From NCBI GenBank assembly GCA_002407045.1, contig DHKB01000030.1:21937-46206 (forward strand): DNA of 24,270 bases, given 5' to 3'. Shown here one piece after another: positions 13,989 through 22,403 of this stretch. The position numbers and the translations under genes are program-made. The notes under the pieces were generated by a model. That model searched no databases, had not been told where the DNA came from, and saw only the letters and a list, made by a program, of their open reading frames with translations. Source of the DNA: Candidatus Bruticola papionis. Its GTDB lineage: Bacteria; Vulcanimicrobiota; Xenobia; Xenobiales; Xenobiaceae. How positions within the stretch are numbered: position 1 is the first letter of the stretch; each line of letters starts with the position of its first letter.

Positions 13989-15464
13989 TTAGCAAGCGAT
14001 AATTTTCACCTTTTCCAAGCTCAAATCACTTAAGCCATCAATAGGAATGCCTACTGCATTTAAAGCTTTCAAGTATTCCCAATGCTCACGCTCTATGCGC
14101 TCTCCGGGACAAATTAAAGGTATACCAGGAGGATAAGGAGTAATCAACTCGGCACAAACCTCACCTAAAGCTTGTTCCCAAGAAACATATTTTGCCGCAC
14201 TAAAATAAGCTTGACGCGGACTTATCACTTGTTCAGGAAAACCAGGAAAATCCAAAGAAGCCGCTTTTTGTAAAGGAGCTTTTACTCCCTCGGCAGAGAC
14301 CCAACCATGAGGAGAAGCAGCTATTTCAGTTAAGGCCTGCTCCAATTTATCTAAATCTTGAGCGCTATGGCCTGGAGTAATAACTAAGACAATATTGCGC
14401 ATATCTGACATTTCCGGTTGAATCTTAAAGCGATAACGCAAAGTGCGCTCCAGCTCAACGCCGTCAATGCCTAAATCTAGAGCCGAAATGACCACTCTGG
14501 TTCTATCGTAGTCGAAAGCTTTTCCCTGCTCCATTAAACGCAAGCCTACAGTACGACGTACGAAAGAACGCACCCGTTCAGCAGATTCTAACGCTCTTTG
14601 CCAATCTTCTCTACCATGCAAAGCTAACTGACGCCTAGCAATATCTAGCGAAGCTAATAATAAATAACTAGGGCTGGTACTTTGCAACATGCGTAAAGTT
14701 AAATTTAAACGTTCAGGATCGAGCCTACGCCCCTGGCAATGAAGCAAAGAGGCTTGAGAAAGAGCAGCTAAAAGTTTATGGGCGCTTTGCACAACACAAT
14801 CGGCCCCCAACGACAAAGCCGATTTAGGCAAACCAGGATGGAAGCCAAAGTGTGGTCCCCAAGCTTCATCAACCAATAAAGGTAAGTTGTGAGCATGAGC
14901 GCTATCACTAATAGCTTTTATATCAGCACAAGCTCCGTAAGGAGTAGCTCCAGTAACAGCCCAAGCTTTTACATGAGGATAGCAAGCTTGCAAGCGTTCC
15001 ATCTCTTCTTTTTCAACCGCTAAGCTTACTCCAGTCTCTTTGTCGTATGGAGAAGAAGCGTAACGTGGTATAGCTCCAGAGAAAATTAAGCCAGCTTGCA
15101 AAGAGCGGTGAGCACAACGTGGCAAAATAACTTCTTGTTCAGGTTTAAGCGCAGCCAGAAGCATAGCCTGATTGCCACAAGTGGAACCATTGACTAAAAA
15201 CCAAGTTTTTTCGGCGCCAAAACATTCTGCAGCCAATTCTTGAGCTCGCTTTGTGTAGTTATAAGGGCGATGTATGTCGTCCATATCCAATACTTGCGTA
15301 ATATCTGCAGCCAAAGCGCGAGCGCCCATTAAGTTTTCTAACTTTATATCTGCCCCCCGGCCTTGACTATGACCAGGCATGTGAAAGGGAACATTTTTTT
15401 CCTCAGCATAGGCGCATAACGCCTCGTAAAGGGGGGCTTCTTGTTGGCGTGCTATATAATCCAT
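13989..15464 (-). CDS. Orn/Lys/Arg decarboxylase-family PLP enzyme (YaaO/SpeA-like)
   Basis: This fold-type I PLP enzyme of 491 residues matches the shorter bacterial amino-acid decarboxylases (B. subtilis YaaO and SpeA type) that make polyamines or diamines. Motifs are PFHMPGHSQG (26-35), LVNGST (90-95), LLVDEAWGPHFGFHP (196-210; Asp199 contacts the PLP ring) and SAHKLLAALSQ (227-237), with Lys230 as the Schiff-base lysine. The C-terminal domain contains PYPPGIPLICPGE, which is characteristic. Substrate choice (arginine, lysine or ornithine) cannot be read. It lies upstream of the R3H-tmk-holB group, as yaaO does in Bacillus. A 17-bp dyad overlaps its ribosome-binding region. Confidence 0.92.
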   Translation of the reverse strand: MDYIARQQEAPLYEALCAYAEEKNVPFHMPGHSQGRGADIKLENLMGARALAADITQVLDMDDIHRPYNYTKRAQELAAECFGAEKTWFLVNGSTCGNQAMLLAALKPEQEVILPRCAHRSLQAGLIFSGAIPRYASSPYDKETGVSLAVEKEEMERLQACYPHVKAWAVTGATPYGACADIKAISDSAHAHNLPLLVDEAWGPHFGFHPGLPKSALSLGADCVVQSAHKLLAALSQASLLHCQGRRLDPERLNLTLRMLQSTSPSYLLLASLDIARRQLALHGREDWQRALESAERVRSFVRRTVGLRLMEQGKAFDYDRTRVVISALDLGIDGVELERTLRYRFKIQPEMSDMRNIVLVITPGHSAQDLDKLEQALTEIAASPHGWVSAEGVKAPLQKAASLDFPGFPEQVISPRQAYFSAAKYVSWEQALGEVCAELITPYPPGIPLICPGERIEREHWEYLKALNAVGIPIDGLSDLSLEKVKIIAC

Positions 15465-15467
15465 TTT

Positions 15468-15484
15468 TTAATTCACCGAATTAA
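15468..15484 (-). promoter_or_regulatory. Dyad over the decarboxylase ribosome-binding region
   Basis: TTAATTC and GAATTAA form a perfect 7-bp inverted repeat around a 3-base centre, ending three bases before the ATG at 15464 on the minus strand. The only SD-like bases, GGTG, lie at the centre of the dyad. It may be an operator or a translation-control hairpin. Confidence 0.35.
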
Positions 15485-15545
15485 CATACTCCCCATGACT
15501 AAATTCATGGCTGTAACACAAATTCACAACTAATATCAGAATCTT

Positions 15546-16340
15546 TTAATCTTTAGAGGCGCCAGATTGGAGCTGAAGTATAACTTCATCGCCGATTTTG
15601 GCTTGTAAGAGCTCAGAAGCAGAGCCTCCATTTAATGCCGCTTCACAGTAGCCAGAAGATCCCCAATAAGCTATAGGCTGTCCACAAGCTACATCTGAAT
15701 AAGTAGAACCAAGAGGGAAGACATGCTTATCAACATACAAAGCTGAAGCTAAATTGCGCCCTTCTTCTTCACCTATGGAAGTTATAATATTGCCAAAAGT
15801 GTCAATATGTAAAATAGAGCCGTATATAAGCTCACCTTCTACACGATTGGGCTTAATATCAAGTTGCACTAATTGAGATATTTTGCTACCCAATGAATCA
15901 AAGTTGCGTCCCTGTGATAAATAAGCTGCTACAGGAGCAAAGATATCACGACCATGGAAAGTGTGGCTGCTGGCTTTACTTTGCCAAGCACTACAATCTA
16001 TTTCTATTGCCGAGATAAGCTTTTCGCGGCGCAAAGCTAGAGTAAATATGCCATTATCCGGACCGACATAAAAATATTTTTCAGTGCGAATAGCCACAGC
16101 TTTTCTGGAACTACCTACCCCTGGATCGACTACTGCCAAAAACACAGTACCCTCAGGGAACCAATCTACGCAAGTTGAAAGTACATAAGCTGCGTCTTTT
16201 ACGTCTCCGAGCGCGATTTCGTGGCTAATATCTACAAGCTTAACCTGATTGTCGATTCCTAAAATTACGCCCTTCATTATAGATACGTAGGAGTCGCGTC
16301 GGCCAAAATCGGTGAGTAAAGCAACTATATGCTCATTCAT
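15546..16340 (-). CDS. SAM hydroxide adenosyltransferase (DUF62 family)
   Basis: Members hydrolyse S-adenosylmethionine to adenosine and methionine; they are relatives of fluorinase and chlorinase that use water or hydroxide. The 264-residue protein has the full set of motifs: LLTDFGRRDSYV (8-19), VVDPGVGSSRK (70-80), GPDNGIF (93-99) and TFHGRDIFAPVAAYLS (127-142). The C-terminal barrel segment contains HIDTFGNIITSI (178-189). The HGRD motif supports hydrolase rather than halogenase activity. ATG 16340 has GAGG 12 bases upstream. It is 33 bases after the acidic coiled-coil gene and 81 bases before the decarboxylase. Its physiological purpose (SAM control or adenosine supply) is unclear. Confidence 0.92.
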   Translation of the reverse strand: MNEHIVALLTDFGRRDSYVSIMKGVILGIDNQVKLVDISHEIALGDVKDAAYVLSTCVDWFPEGTVFLAVVDPGVGSSRKAVAIRTEKYFYVGPDNGIFTLALRREKLISAIEIDCSAWQSKASSHTFHGRDIFAPVAAYLSQGRNFDSLGSKISQLVQLDIKPNRVEGELIYGSILHIDTFGNIITSIGEEEGRNLASALYVDKHVFPLGSTYSDVACGQPIAYWGSSGYCEAALNGGSASELLQAKIGDEVILQLQSGASKD

Positions 16341-16373
16341 AAAAAATTATTTCCTCTCAACTTGGACACGATT

Positions 16374-17168
16374 TTAATCGTGATCGGAACCGTTGATCTG
16401 ATGTACTAACTCCCCGACAGAATGGCTAATCCAAGGCATTACACCTGTAGGATACAGGGAACTTCTTTCTAAGAAAACATCCTCTAAGAGCAGCTGACGC
16501 ATTTGTGTATCAAGAATATGCTGTACATCTATAAAAGTGCGCATAAAGAGAACTACTTCGCCTAATACTTCAGGTGAATCTAACTCTTGCAAATCCCTTA
16601 TATAACGAGCACAGCAATCGTATAAAGCCGCCAAACGGTTAGCCAACTCCATGGCAACGGTATAAGAAATATCTACGGCTTCCAATTTTTCTTGTAACCC
16701 GGCTGCCATAAGTTCACGTTCTCTTTTTAGTTCATCATATTCTTCGTGAAGATCTTCATTTTCCAGCTCATCTTCAGCTTCTTCTTCAGCCTCTTCTACA
16801 AGAGAAGAAGCTACATTTTCTTCCAGTTTGCGCACACGATCATCAAAAATGTCATCAATAGCTGACAAAATTTCTTCGATAGGGCCCACAGCATGATGGA
16901 CACAACGCCCCAAAGTTGTGGCTGTCTCTTTTATATAGAGTAAAAACTGAAAGACGTTTTCCGGTTTGGCTTGGCAACTTAAGAGTTTCTCTACATAATC
17001 CATATAATCGAAGCAAAGTATATAGCAACGTCCCATATAAAAAGTAGGCTGTACTACCATTAAAGGCATAACTCCGAAACTAGTAATGGTATTAAACAGC
17101 CCGACGCTTACATCTCCTGTAGTGGTGCGCTCTTTGGCTTCAATTCTCAAATCATCCCAAAAGGACAT
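16374..17168 (-). CDS. Unrecognised acidic protein with a central coiled coil
   Basis: I do not recognise a family. The 264-residue protein begins MSFWDDLRIEAKERTT and has a mostly hydrophobic, helical N-terminal part with several aromatic and Cys residues (TFYMGRCYILCFDYMDY). A long Glu-rich stretch at about 112-165 is predicted by eye to be coiled coil. A second helical part (about 170-245) contains ALYDCCARYIRDL. There is no signal peptide or clear membrane segment. A TTG two codons upstream (17174) is possible, but ATG 17168 has AAGGG nine bases before it and is preferred. It is 33 bases upstream of the SAM hydroxide adenosyltransferase gene, so the two are probably co-transcribed. Confidence 0.8.
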   Translation of the reverse strand: MSFWDDLRIEAKERTTTGDVSVGLFNTITSFGVMPLMVVQPTFYMGRCYILCFDYMDYVEKLLSCQAKPENVFQFLLYIKETATTLGRCVHHAVGPIEEILSAIDDIFDDRVRKLEENVASSLVEEAEEEAEDELENEDLHEEYDELKRERELMAAGLQEKLEAVDISYTVAMELANRLAALYDCCARYIRDLQELDSPEVLGEVVLFMRTFIDVQHILDTQMRQLLLEDVFLERSSLYPTGVMPWISHSVGELVHQINGSDHD

Positions 17169-17240
17169 AGACAATAACCCTTATTTTCACAAAAATACTA
17201 AACTTGTAGGCGCTTCTTTTAGTGCTAAAGTTTTCCCCCT

Positions 17241-17290
17241 AAAAAAGCTCCCATTTTCTTTGAGATAAATACCTCAAAAAATGGGAGCTT
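17241..17290 (-). terminator. Terminator of the nucleotidyltransferase-fusion gene
   Basis: A perfect 13-bp stem (17245-17257 with 17278-17290) plus an inner TTGAG/CTCAA helix is followed on the minus strand by TTTTTT. It lies 21 bases beyond the stop of the large fusion gene and closes that transcription unit. Confidence 0.93.
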
Positions 17291-17311
17291 AGATAGAATA
17301 AATTGAAACTA

Positions 17312-20300
17312 CTATTGCTCGGCTTTGGCACCAGAGAGAGAGTCTTCTTCCAAGGCTTCATCTTGCTTGGAGCTCAATTCCACTGCGGACTCTTCGTGCA
17401 CTACCAGGGCAGAGTCATTTGCTACTGAGTTTTCTTGCTCTGACTTAGCCTTATTTTCTAAGCTTGCGCTTTCAGTTTCACTCTGATAGTGTGGAGCGAA
17501 CTGAATGCCTCCTATAGTCTTTACCGCCGGAGTATCGTCAATTTTTAAGTGGGCTTCTTCCAATTCTTCACTTTCCGGCTGTTCAGGAGCAGCACTTGAA
17601 GAAGTGGCTTCACCAAAACACTCTAAGATATGACGGCGTAATTCCTCTCCTTTGTAGCGAGCTTTACTTATTTGCTCTAAATCTAAAGCTACTAAATAAC
17701 GCCCCAGTTCTGTTCTAAGCCAATTAGCAAAGTCATTACGCTCCATATGGTATTCCAAAGAAGCCGTTTCTATGTAATGCAAAACATCTACGAAGCTGCG
17801 CAAACTACGCACTTGTACTCCCAAGTAGCGTCCTGGAATCCAAAAATGGAAAGCCCTCTCTTCAGGGATATTTGTAGTAGGACTAATCATCTTATGTTGA
17901 TCGTCTTCTTGACGTTCCATCTTTACGGCATTTTCATCGGCGCTGGCCAATTGAGGAATAACAAAGCGAGCTCGCTCCATAAGAGCCTTGGCTCTCTCTT
18001 TGGAAGAAGCATCAGTCCAAACGTTTATGCGAGCTAAAGAAGGATGGGGTACCATCAAAATAGAGGAATCATCATCAAAATCGATACGTACACCATCTAA
18101 AAGTTCCAACTTTTCGTCGCGATAACGTTCTACCAAAAGGCGCATCACTTTAGCCTTTTCCGACCAATTGCATTCAACACTACCGGAAAGAGAATAGTGA
18201 GGCGGTATAGCTTTGGCTATTTCGGAAAGTTTGCGCTTATCGAAAGCCATCATCTCCAGCATTTGAGCCAAGAGGAACATAGCGTCAAAACCGGGAGAAA
18301 ACTTAGGGAAGACAAAAGCGCCGGAAGCGGTGCCAGCTAAGGCTATACGACCTTCACTTACTACCGCACTATGCATAATGGAACGATAGTCAGTTTTGGT
18401 ACGAATAATTTTACCATGCTGCTGTTGAGCCAATTTTTCCATAATGCCAGGCACGCTGATAGGCACAGCAACTAGAGCATCTTTGTTGCGTCTAAAGACC
18501 ATAAGGGCTACTAAAGCCAGTAAGTTGGTGCCTTTAATAGCGGTTCCCTCTTCGTCTACCAGGTAGATGCGCTCGGCGTCAGCATCCATAATTATGCCCA
18601 AATTAGCTCCGATAGGCTTAACGATATTGGAAAGCTGGCGCAAAGCCTCGTCTTTCTTTTCCTGCGCTTCCCTAGCTTTATCGTAATCGACATAAGCATT
18701 GATAGATACAGTCTCTACGCCCAAACGATTGAGAATAAAAGGCAAAACTTGGCAGGCCGTACCGTAAGAGTAGTCAATAACAACCTTAAAATTGGCTTCT
18801 TTTATACTCTTGGTATCTAAGTGACCGATAAAGCCTTCGATATATTTATCAACACTGGTGTCCATGTAGCTGATAATACCGACTTCATCGACGTCAGTAC
18901 GACGGAAGTCTTGGCGTACGAAGGAATTTTCCACCTTGCGCTGGCGAATTTTGTCAATATTGATGCCCGATTCGTCGAAGAACTCAATTTCTACCAAGCG
19001 TGATTCATCGCGATATACACGAGTGTGAATGCCACCGACAGCCTTAGTGATACTGACAATATAGCGGCTGACAGCTGCAGGTAAAAGACGCAAATCAAGG
19101 ATATTGACACCGACAGAGCTTAAACCGCTGATAATAGCACGGTTGATCAAACGACTAACTGGACGGGAGTCGCGAGAAACTGTTACAGTAGATCCTTTAG
19201 GTAAAGACGTACCAAAGGCTGCTCCCAATTTCATAGCAAATTCAGGAGTGATTTCCAAATTGCCCAAGCCAGTAATACTGTCACGACCAAAGAGAGTCTC
19301 TGAATTTTTTTTGCCCCAAACTAAATTTTCGGAAATGGTAGAACCGTCGGGAATATTTTTATCTGGCCAAATCGAAATCTGGTTGCGTACAGTAGCTCCA
19401 CGACCAATGAAAACATTTTCACCGATAACAGAGCTATCATTTAAGGTAACACCAGATTTTATAGTGCACTGACGGCAAACAATTGCCCCTACGCAATTGC
19501 TCTTGCTGCCAATAAAGACATTGTTAAAAATAATATCGCGCTGTAAATTGACATCTTCCTCAATAATACAGTTGTCACCAATGCAAGTATAAGAAGATAT
19601 ATAGGTGTGAGCGCCAATGCGGCAGTTGCGACCGATCATCAAAGGTGCTTCCAAGACGGCCGTTGGATCTATTTTTGTACCTTCTCCAATCCAAACGCCA
19701 GGAGTACGCTGAGTGCCGACCATTTCCTGAAGAACTTTGCCATCAAACATATCACGATGAGCGCTGGCATAGTGGTCGATATCACCTATATCACACCAAT
19801 AGCCTCCAGCGACATAGCCATATAAGCCTTTTTTCTGCTCTAAAAGTTTAGGGAAAATATCGCGAGAGAAATCATAATTGCGTCCCTTTTCCATCAAGTT
19901 AAAAATTTCAGGTTCCAGTATATAGATACCAGTATTAACTTGATCGGAGAAGACTTCGCCCCAGGAAGGCTTCTCTAAGAAACGTTCAATAGAATTATTT
20001 TCATTAGTGATAACTACGCCATATTCCAAGGGGTTATCGACGCGCATTAGCACCAAAGTAGCGGTAGATCTTTTCTCTTTATGGAAAGCAACTGCTCGCC
20101 CTAAGTCTATATCGGTTAAGCCATCGCCGCTAATAACTAAAAAAGTATCGTCGCCGACAATGTCTTGAATTTGCTTGACACTACCTGCAGTTCCCATAGG
20201 AGAGCTTTCGATAGAGTAGACAATTTTGAGACCGAAATCAGTTCCGTCGCCGAAATAAGAAATAATATCTTCGGCCTTATAATGCAAAGTAACTACAACC

Positions 20301-20443
20301 ATGTCGATTCCGTAGCGCTTAAGTAAGTCTAGGGTATATTCCATAACCGGACGGTTACATACAGGAACCATAGGCTTAGGTCTGCTGACTGTCAAAGGAC
20401 GCAGGCGAGTACCTTCACCACCGGCCATAATCACTGCTTTCAT
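17312..20443 (-). CDS. Mannose-1-phosphate guanylyltransferase-like protein fused to a phosphomutase-like domain and an extra C-terminal domain
   Basis: The 1043-residue multidomain protein probably makes a nucleotide sugar for polysaccharide. Residues 1-235 are a nucleotidyltransferase (MAGGEGTRLRPLT at 6-18, RPKPMVPVCNRP at 21-32, FLEKPS at 155-160). About 245-370 is a left-handed beta-helix of hexapeptide repeats. About 380-830 resembles phosphoglucomutase/phosphomannomutase but lacks the TASHNP phosphoserine loop (here GGIHTRVYRDE, 470-480), and its metal loop reads DADAER (620-625). Mutase activity is therefore doubtful. Residues 862-945 (FHFWIPGRYLGVQVRSLRSF, then LEYHMERNDFANWLR) resemble DUF5752. 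The last ~100 residues are acidic and disordered. Cyanobacterial homologues share the first three modules; the extra C-terminus is less usual. The frame also opens at GTG 20452, but ATG 20443 has AGAGG eight bases upstream and the canonical N-terminus. Confidence 0.86.
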   Translation of the reverse strand: MKAVIMAGGEGTRLRPLTVSRPKPMVPVCNRPVMEYTLDLLKRYGIDMVVVTLHYKAEDIISYFGDGTDFGLKIVYSIESSPMGTAGSVKQIQDIVGDDTFLVISGDGLTDIDLGRAVAFHKEKRSTATLVLMRVDNPLEYGVVITNENNSIERFLEKPSWGEVFSDQVNTGIYILEPEIFNLMEKGRNYDFSRDIFPKLLEQKKGLYGYVAGGYWCDIGDIDHYASAHRDMFDGKVLQEMVGTQRTPGVWIGEGTKIDPTAVLEAPLMIGRNCRIGAHTYISSYTCIGDNCIIEEDVNLQRDIIFNNVFIGSKSNCVGAIVCRQCTIKSGVTLNDSSVIGENVFIGRGATVRNQISIWPDKNIPDGSTISENLVWGKKNSETLFGRDSITGLGNLEITPEFAMKLGAAFGTSLPKGSTVTVSRDSRPVSRLINRAIISGLSSVGVNILDLRLLPAAVSRYIVSITKAVGGIHTRVYRDESRLVEIEFFDESGINIDKIRQRKVENSFVRQDFRRTDVDEVGIISYMDTSVDKYIEGFIGHLDTKSIKEANFKVVIDYSYGTACQVLPFILNRLGVETVSINAYVDYDKAREAQEKKDEALRQLSNIVKPIGANLGIIMDADAERIYLVDEEGTAIKGTNLLALVALMVFRRNKDALVAVPISVPGIMEKLAQQQHGKIIRTKTDYRSIMHSAVVSEGRIALAGTASGAFVFPKFSPGFDAMFLLAQMLEMMAFDKRKLSEIAKAIPPHYSLSGSVECNWSEKAKVMRLLVERYRDEKLELLDGVRIDFDDDSSILMVPHPSLARINVWTDASSKERAKALMERARFVIPQLASADENAVKMERQEDDQHKMISPTTNIPEERAFHFWIPGRYLGVQVRSLRSFVDVLHYIETASLEYHMERNDFANWLRTELGRYLVALDLEQISKARYKGEELRRHILECFGEATSSSAAPEQPESEELEEAHLKIDDTPAVKTIGGIQFAPHYQSETESASLENKAKSEQENSVANDSALVVHEESAVELSSKQDEALEEDSLSGAKAEQ

Positions 20444-20504
20444 AAAGTTCACCTCTAAAAAAAATAATCAATTTGCTAAAGAACGAACTTGCCAACAGAA
20501 CTGT

Positions 20505-20557
20505 AAAAAAGCACAAGGGCCCACCGATACCAGCGAAAGTAACGGAAGAGCCCCTGT
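20505..20557 (-). terminator. Terminator between the 483-residue gene and the fusion gene
   Basis: On the minus strand ACAGGGGC pairs with GCCCTTGT (one G-U pair), with inner CCG/CGG and AC/GT helices, then GCTTTTTT. It starts 44 bases after the upstream stop and ends 61 bases before the next start. It is thus either a simple terminator or part of an attenuating leader. Confidence 0.7.
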
Positions 20558-20601
20558 AAGTTCCCCCCACCTATTATTTGAGAAATGCCTAAACAGATAG
20601 C

Positions 20602-22053
20602 TTAGTGCTTCTTGCCTTTCTTGCCGCCCTTGGAAGGGATTTCCAAAGCTACAGTTTCAGAAGCGGGCTCGGGCTCAGCAGCAACTTCAGGTGCAATTTC
20701 CTGAGCTACGGGAGCTTGTTCGGCAACTTCGGATGCTTTTTCAGCACTTTTAAGCTCACTGGCTTTGATTTCGACAGGAGCCGAAGTTACAGCGGGTTCT
20801 TCTTTGACAACTACGTCCTTCAAATTTTCAGGAATAGGGAGCATGCGCTGCAAAACCAAAGGAGAGATATCGACTTTGGTAAGGGAAACCATATCCTCAA
20901 GCTGCTTGCTGAGGAAATCGCGCTGCTGATCGATAATTATGCGCTGCAAACGGGCACTGAGATCTTCCATTTTGTCCAAGAACTCGAACTTGGCCTGAGG
21001 ATTGGTTTGCTCCAAATGAGAGCGCATAAGAGTAGTAATCTTTTCAGTAGAAATAATAACTGCACTATCCAGCTTATAAGCGGCCAAGTGAGCGCCTACC
21101 AAGTAAGCCTGGTCTAAGGTCATGGGCTCGGTGCATAAGACCAAAAGATAGCGCAAGCCGTTAACGGAAAGGAAGATTTGGACAGGTAAATCCTGGCTGC
21201 GGTATATCTTCATAGCACTGCCGGGAATGCCCAACTCAGCCAAAATGCCACGCACTAAAATGAGTAACCATGTACGGTCGCTGAGCATATTCACACCGCT
21301 GTCGGTGCAAGCCAATACTTCTTCAATGATCTCATCTGAAAGCGGACTGCCGCAAATAAAGCACTTAAAAGCTTTCTGGGAGCTTTCATCGATAGTAGCT
21401 TTGTCAGCTACGCGCAAAATTTGCTGGCCGGTGCGGTGGCAAAGCACTGCGTAATCCATATTCAAAAGGCCTAAATCTTTGAAGTTGTGGATACGTCTCT
21501 CTAAGAGGTCGCGATCAGGGCACTCAATTTTATTTAAGAAGATCGAGCCAGCGTCTTTGATTTGCTCTAAAAGCTGACGAGACTCACGATCCATAAGCAT
21601 TTTGGCTGCAGCTAATTGCTCTTCGGTAGCGGGATTGGGATCGACTTCAGCATCTTCAATTTCTAAAGGAAGCAAGTCGGTGCTGAGTTGCCAAGAAGGT
21701 AAGCTATCGCAAATGCCGGCCAAAATGTCGCGTACTTCGCTGAAAAATTCATCAACGTCGCGAGTTTCGTCGTTAGTAATAACTCCGGCCTGGATTATGG
21801 CCTCTCCGCGCTTGGCTTTAATATAGAAGATCGTACCTGCTTCGGGCAAGTAGAGCTCTCCCAACATAAGAGGAGCATCTTTCAAAGCAGCCATAAAATC
21901 GCAAGAGTTGGGCTCTAAACCTAAGCGGTTTAAGTATTCTAAACGCACTCTGTGAAGCAAAGAATTGTAACGAGCCTGCAAGCTCTGCCTCAGGTTGGAG
22001 GCCATTTCTTCATTAAGTTCTACAGGCAATTGCTTTTTGATAATTTTCAACAT
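20602..22053 (-). CDS. Unrecognised 483-residue protein with a CxxC motif and Ala/Glu/Pro-rich tail
   Basis: I cannot name a family. Residues 1-125 form a mixed alpha/beta region (LPEAGTIFYIKAKRGEAIIQAGVI). Residues 140-215 look like a helix-turn-helix-type unit (LLERRIHNFKDLGLLNMDYAVLCHRTGQQILRV). A CFICGSPLSDE segment follows with Cys231 and Cys234, which could be half of a zinc site. About 255-385 is another alpha/beta domain (VQIFLSVNGLRYLLVLC, SAVIISTEKIT), whose layout faintly recalls restriction-endonuclease-like folds without a clear catalytic motif. The last ~70 residues are Ala/Glu/Pro-rich and end in a basic GGKKGKKH. There is no signal peptide. The start at ATG 22053 has only a weak GAGA upstream. 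The gene sits alone, between a structured 390-bp region and a terminator. Confidence 0.82.
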   Translation of the reverse strand: MLKIIKKQLPVELNEEMASNLRQSLQARYNSLLHRVRLEYLNRLGLEPNSCDFMAALKDAPLMLGELYLPEAGTIFYIKAKRGEAIIQAGVITNDETRDVDEFFSEVRDILAGICDSLPSWQLSTDLLPLEIEDAEVDPNPATEEQLAAAKMLMDRESRQLLEQIKDAGSIFLNKIECPDRDLLERRIHNFKDLGLLNMDYAVLCHRTGQQILRVADKATIDESSQKAFKCFICGSPLSDEIIEEVLACTDSGVNMLSDRTWLLILVRGILAELGIPGSAMKIYRSQDLPVQIFLSVNGLRYLLVLCTEPMTLDQAYLVGAHLAAYKLDSAVIISTEKITTLMRSHLEQTNPQAKFEFLDKMEDLSARLQRIIIDQQRDFLSKQLEDMVSLTKVDISPLVLQRMLPIPENLKDVVVKEEPAVTSAPVEIKASELKSAEKASEVAEQAPVAQEIAPEVAAEPEPASETVALEIPSKGGKKGKKH

Positions 22054-22263
22054 AAACGAAATCTCGCTATCCGTCCCTTTGATCTACAAAAAACTGTGAA
22101 CAGCCCATTAGCTAAAGGCAACGGCTCCCGAACACGCTCTCCAGATATAAAACGGAGGGAATCTTGGGAGGCAGCGAACCGTTTTTTTGCCCAATAAGTC
22201 GAAATTGCGGGTGTTCTTCGCCATAGACGACGCCCCACTCATCCGCTAACCGCGCCTTATATG

Positions 22264-22291
22264 CCTATAACCGAAGCAAGGGGCCTCACAA
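22264..22291 (-). promoter_or_regulatory. Candidate promoter for the 483-residue gene
   Basis: On the minus strand TTGTGA (22286-22291) and TATAGG (22264-22269) are separated by 16 bases, each matching 4 of 6 consensus bases. Transcription from here would give a leader of about 200 nt including the stem at 22120-22183. Confidence 0.3.
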
Positions 22292-22334
22292 CGCTTCTGG
22301 GGGGATTCTAGCGAACTCAAGAATCCTCCTGCTT

Positions 22335-22403
22335 CAACAAAAAAGGCGTCCACCGTACTGCTTTCAAGTCAAGCGACTTAAAATACGGCTAACGCCTTTT
22401 TTT
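22335..22403 (-). terminator. Terminator of proS (nested three-helix stem)
   Basis: Three stacked perfect helices (AAAAAAGGCGT/ACGCCTTTTTT, CCGTA/TACGG, AAGTC/GACTT) form a long hairpin starting 41 bases after the proS stop. The minus strand ends with a T6 run inside the outer arm. The plus strand also ends in T7, so it could work in both directions. Confidence 0.93.

Noticed and set aside
17312..20443. Functional phosphomannomutase in the fusion protein
   Set aside because: The phosphoserine loop is absent, so a working mutase should not be annotated.
22081..22110. Minus-strand GGGCTGTTCACAGTTTTTTG as a terminator
   Set aside because: The possible stem is only CTG/CAG, too short to terminate by itself.
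22047..22238. 63-codon minus-strand frame upstream of the 483-residue gene
   Set aside because: Arg-rich translation of structured intergenic DNA, no ribosome site, overlaps the start of the real gene.
22299..22330. tRNA T-arm or tmRNA-like element at the hairpin with TTCG in its loop
   Set aside because: No acceptor stem, D-arm, anticodon arm or tmRNA termini could be built around it on either strand.
22054..22338. Known riboswitch or T-box leader upstream of the 483-residue gene
   Set aside because: I found no T-box GGGTGGNACCGCG core and none of the riboswitch core motifs I could recall (SAM, TPP, cobalamin, fluoride, guanidine).
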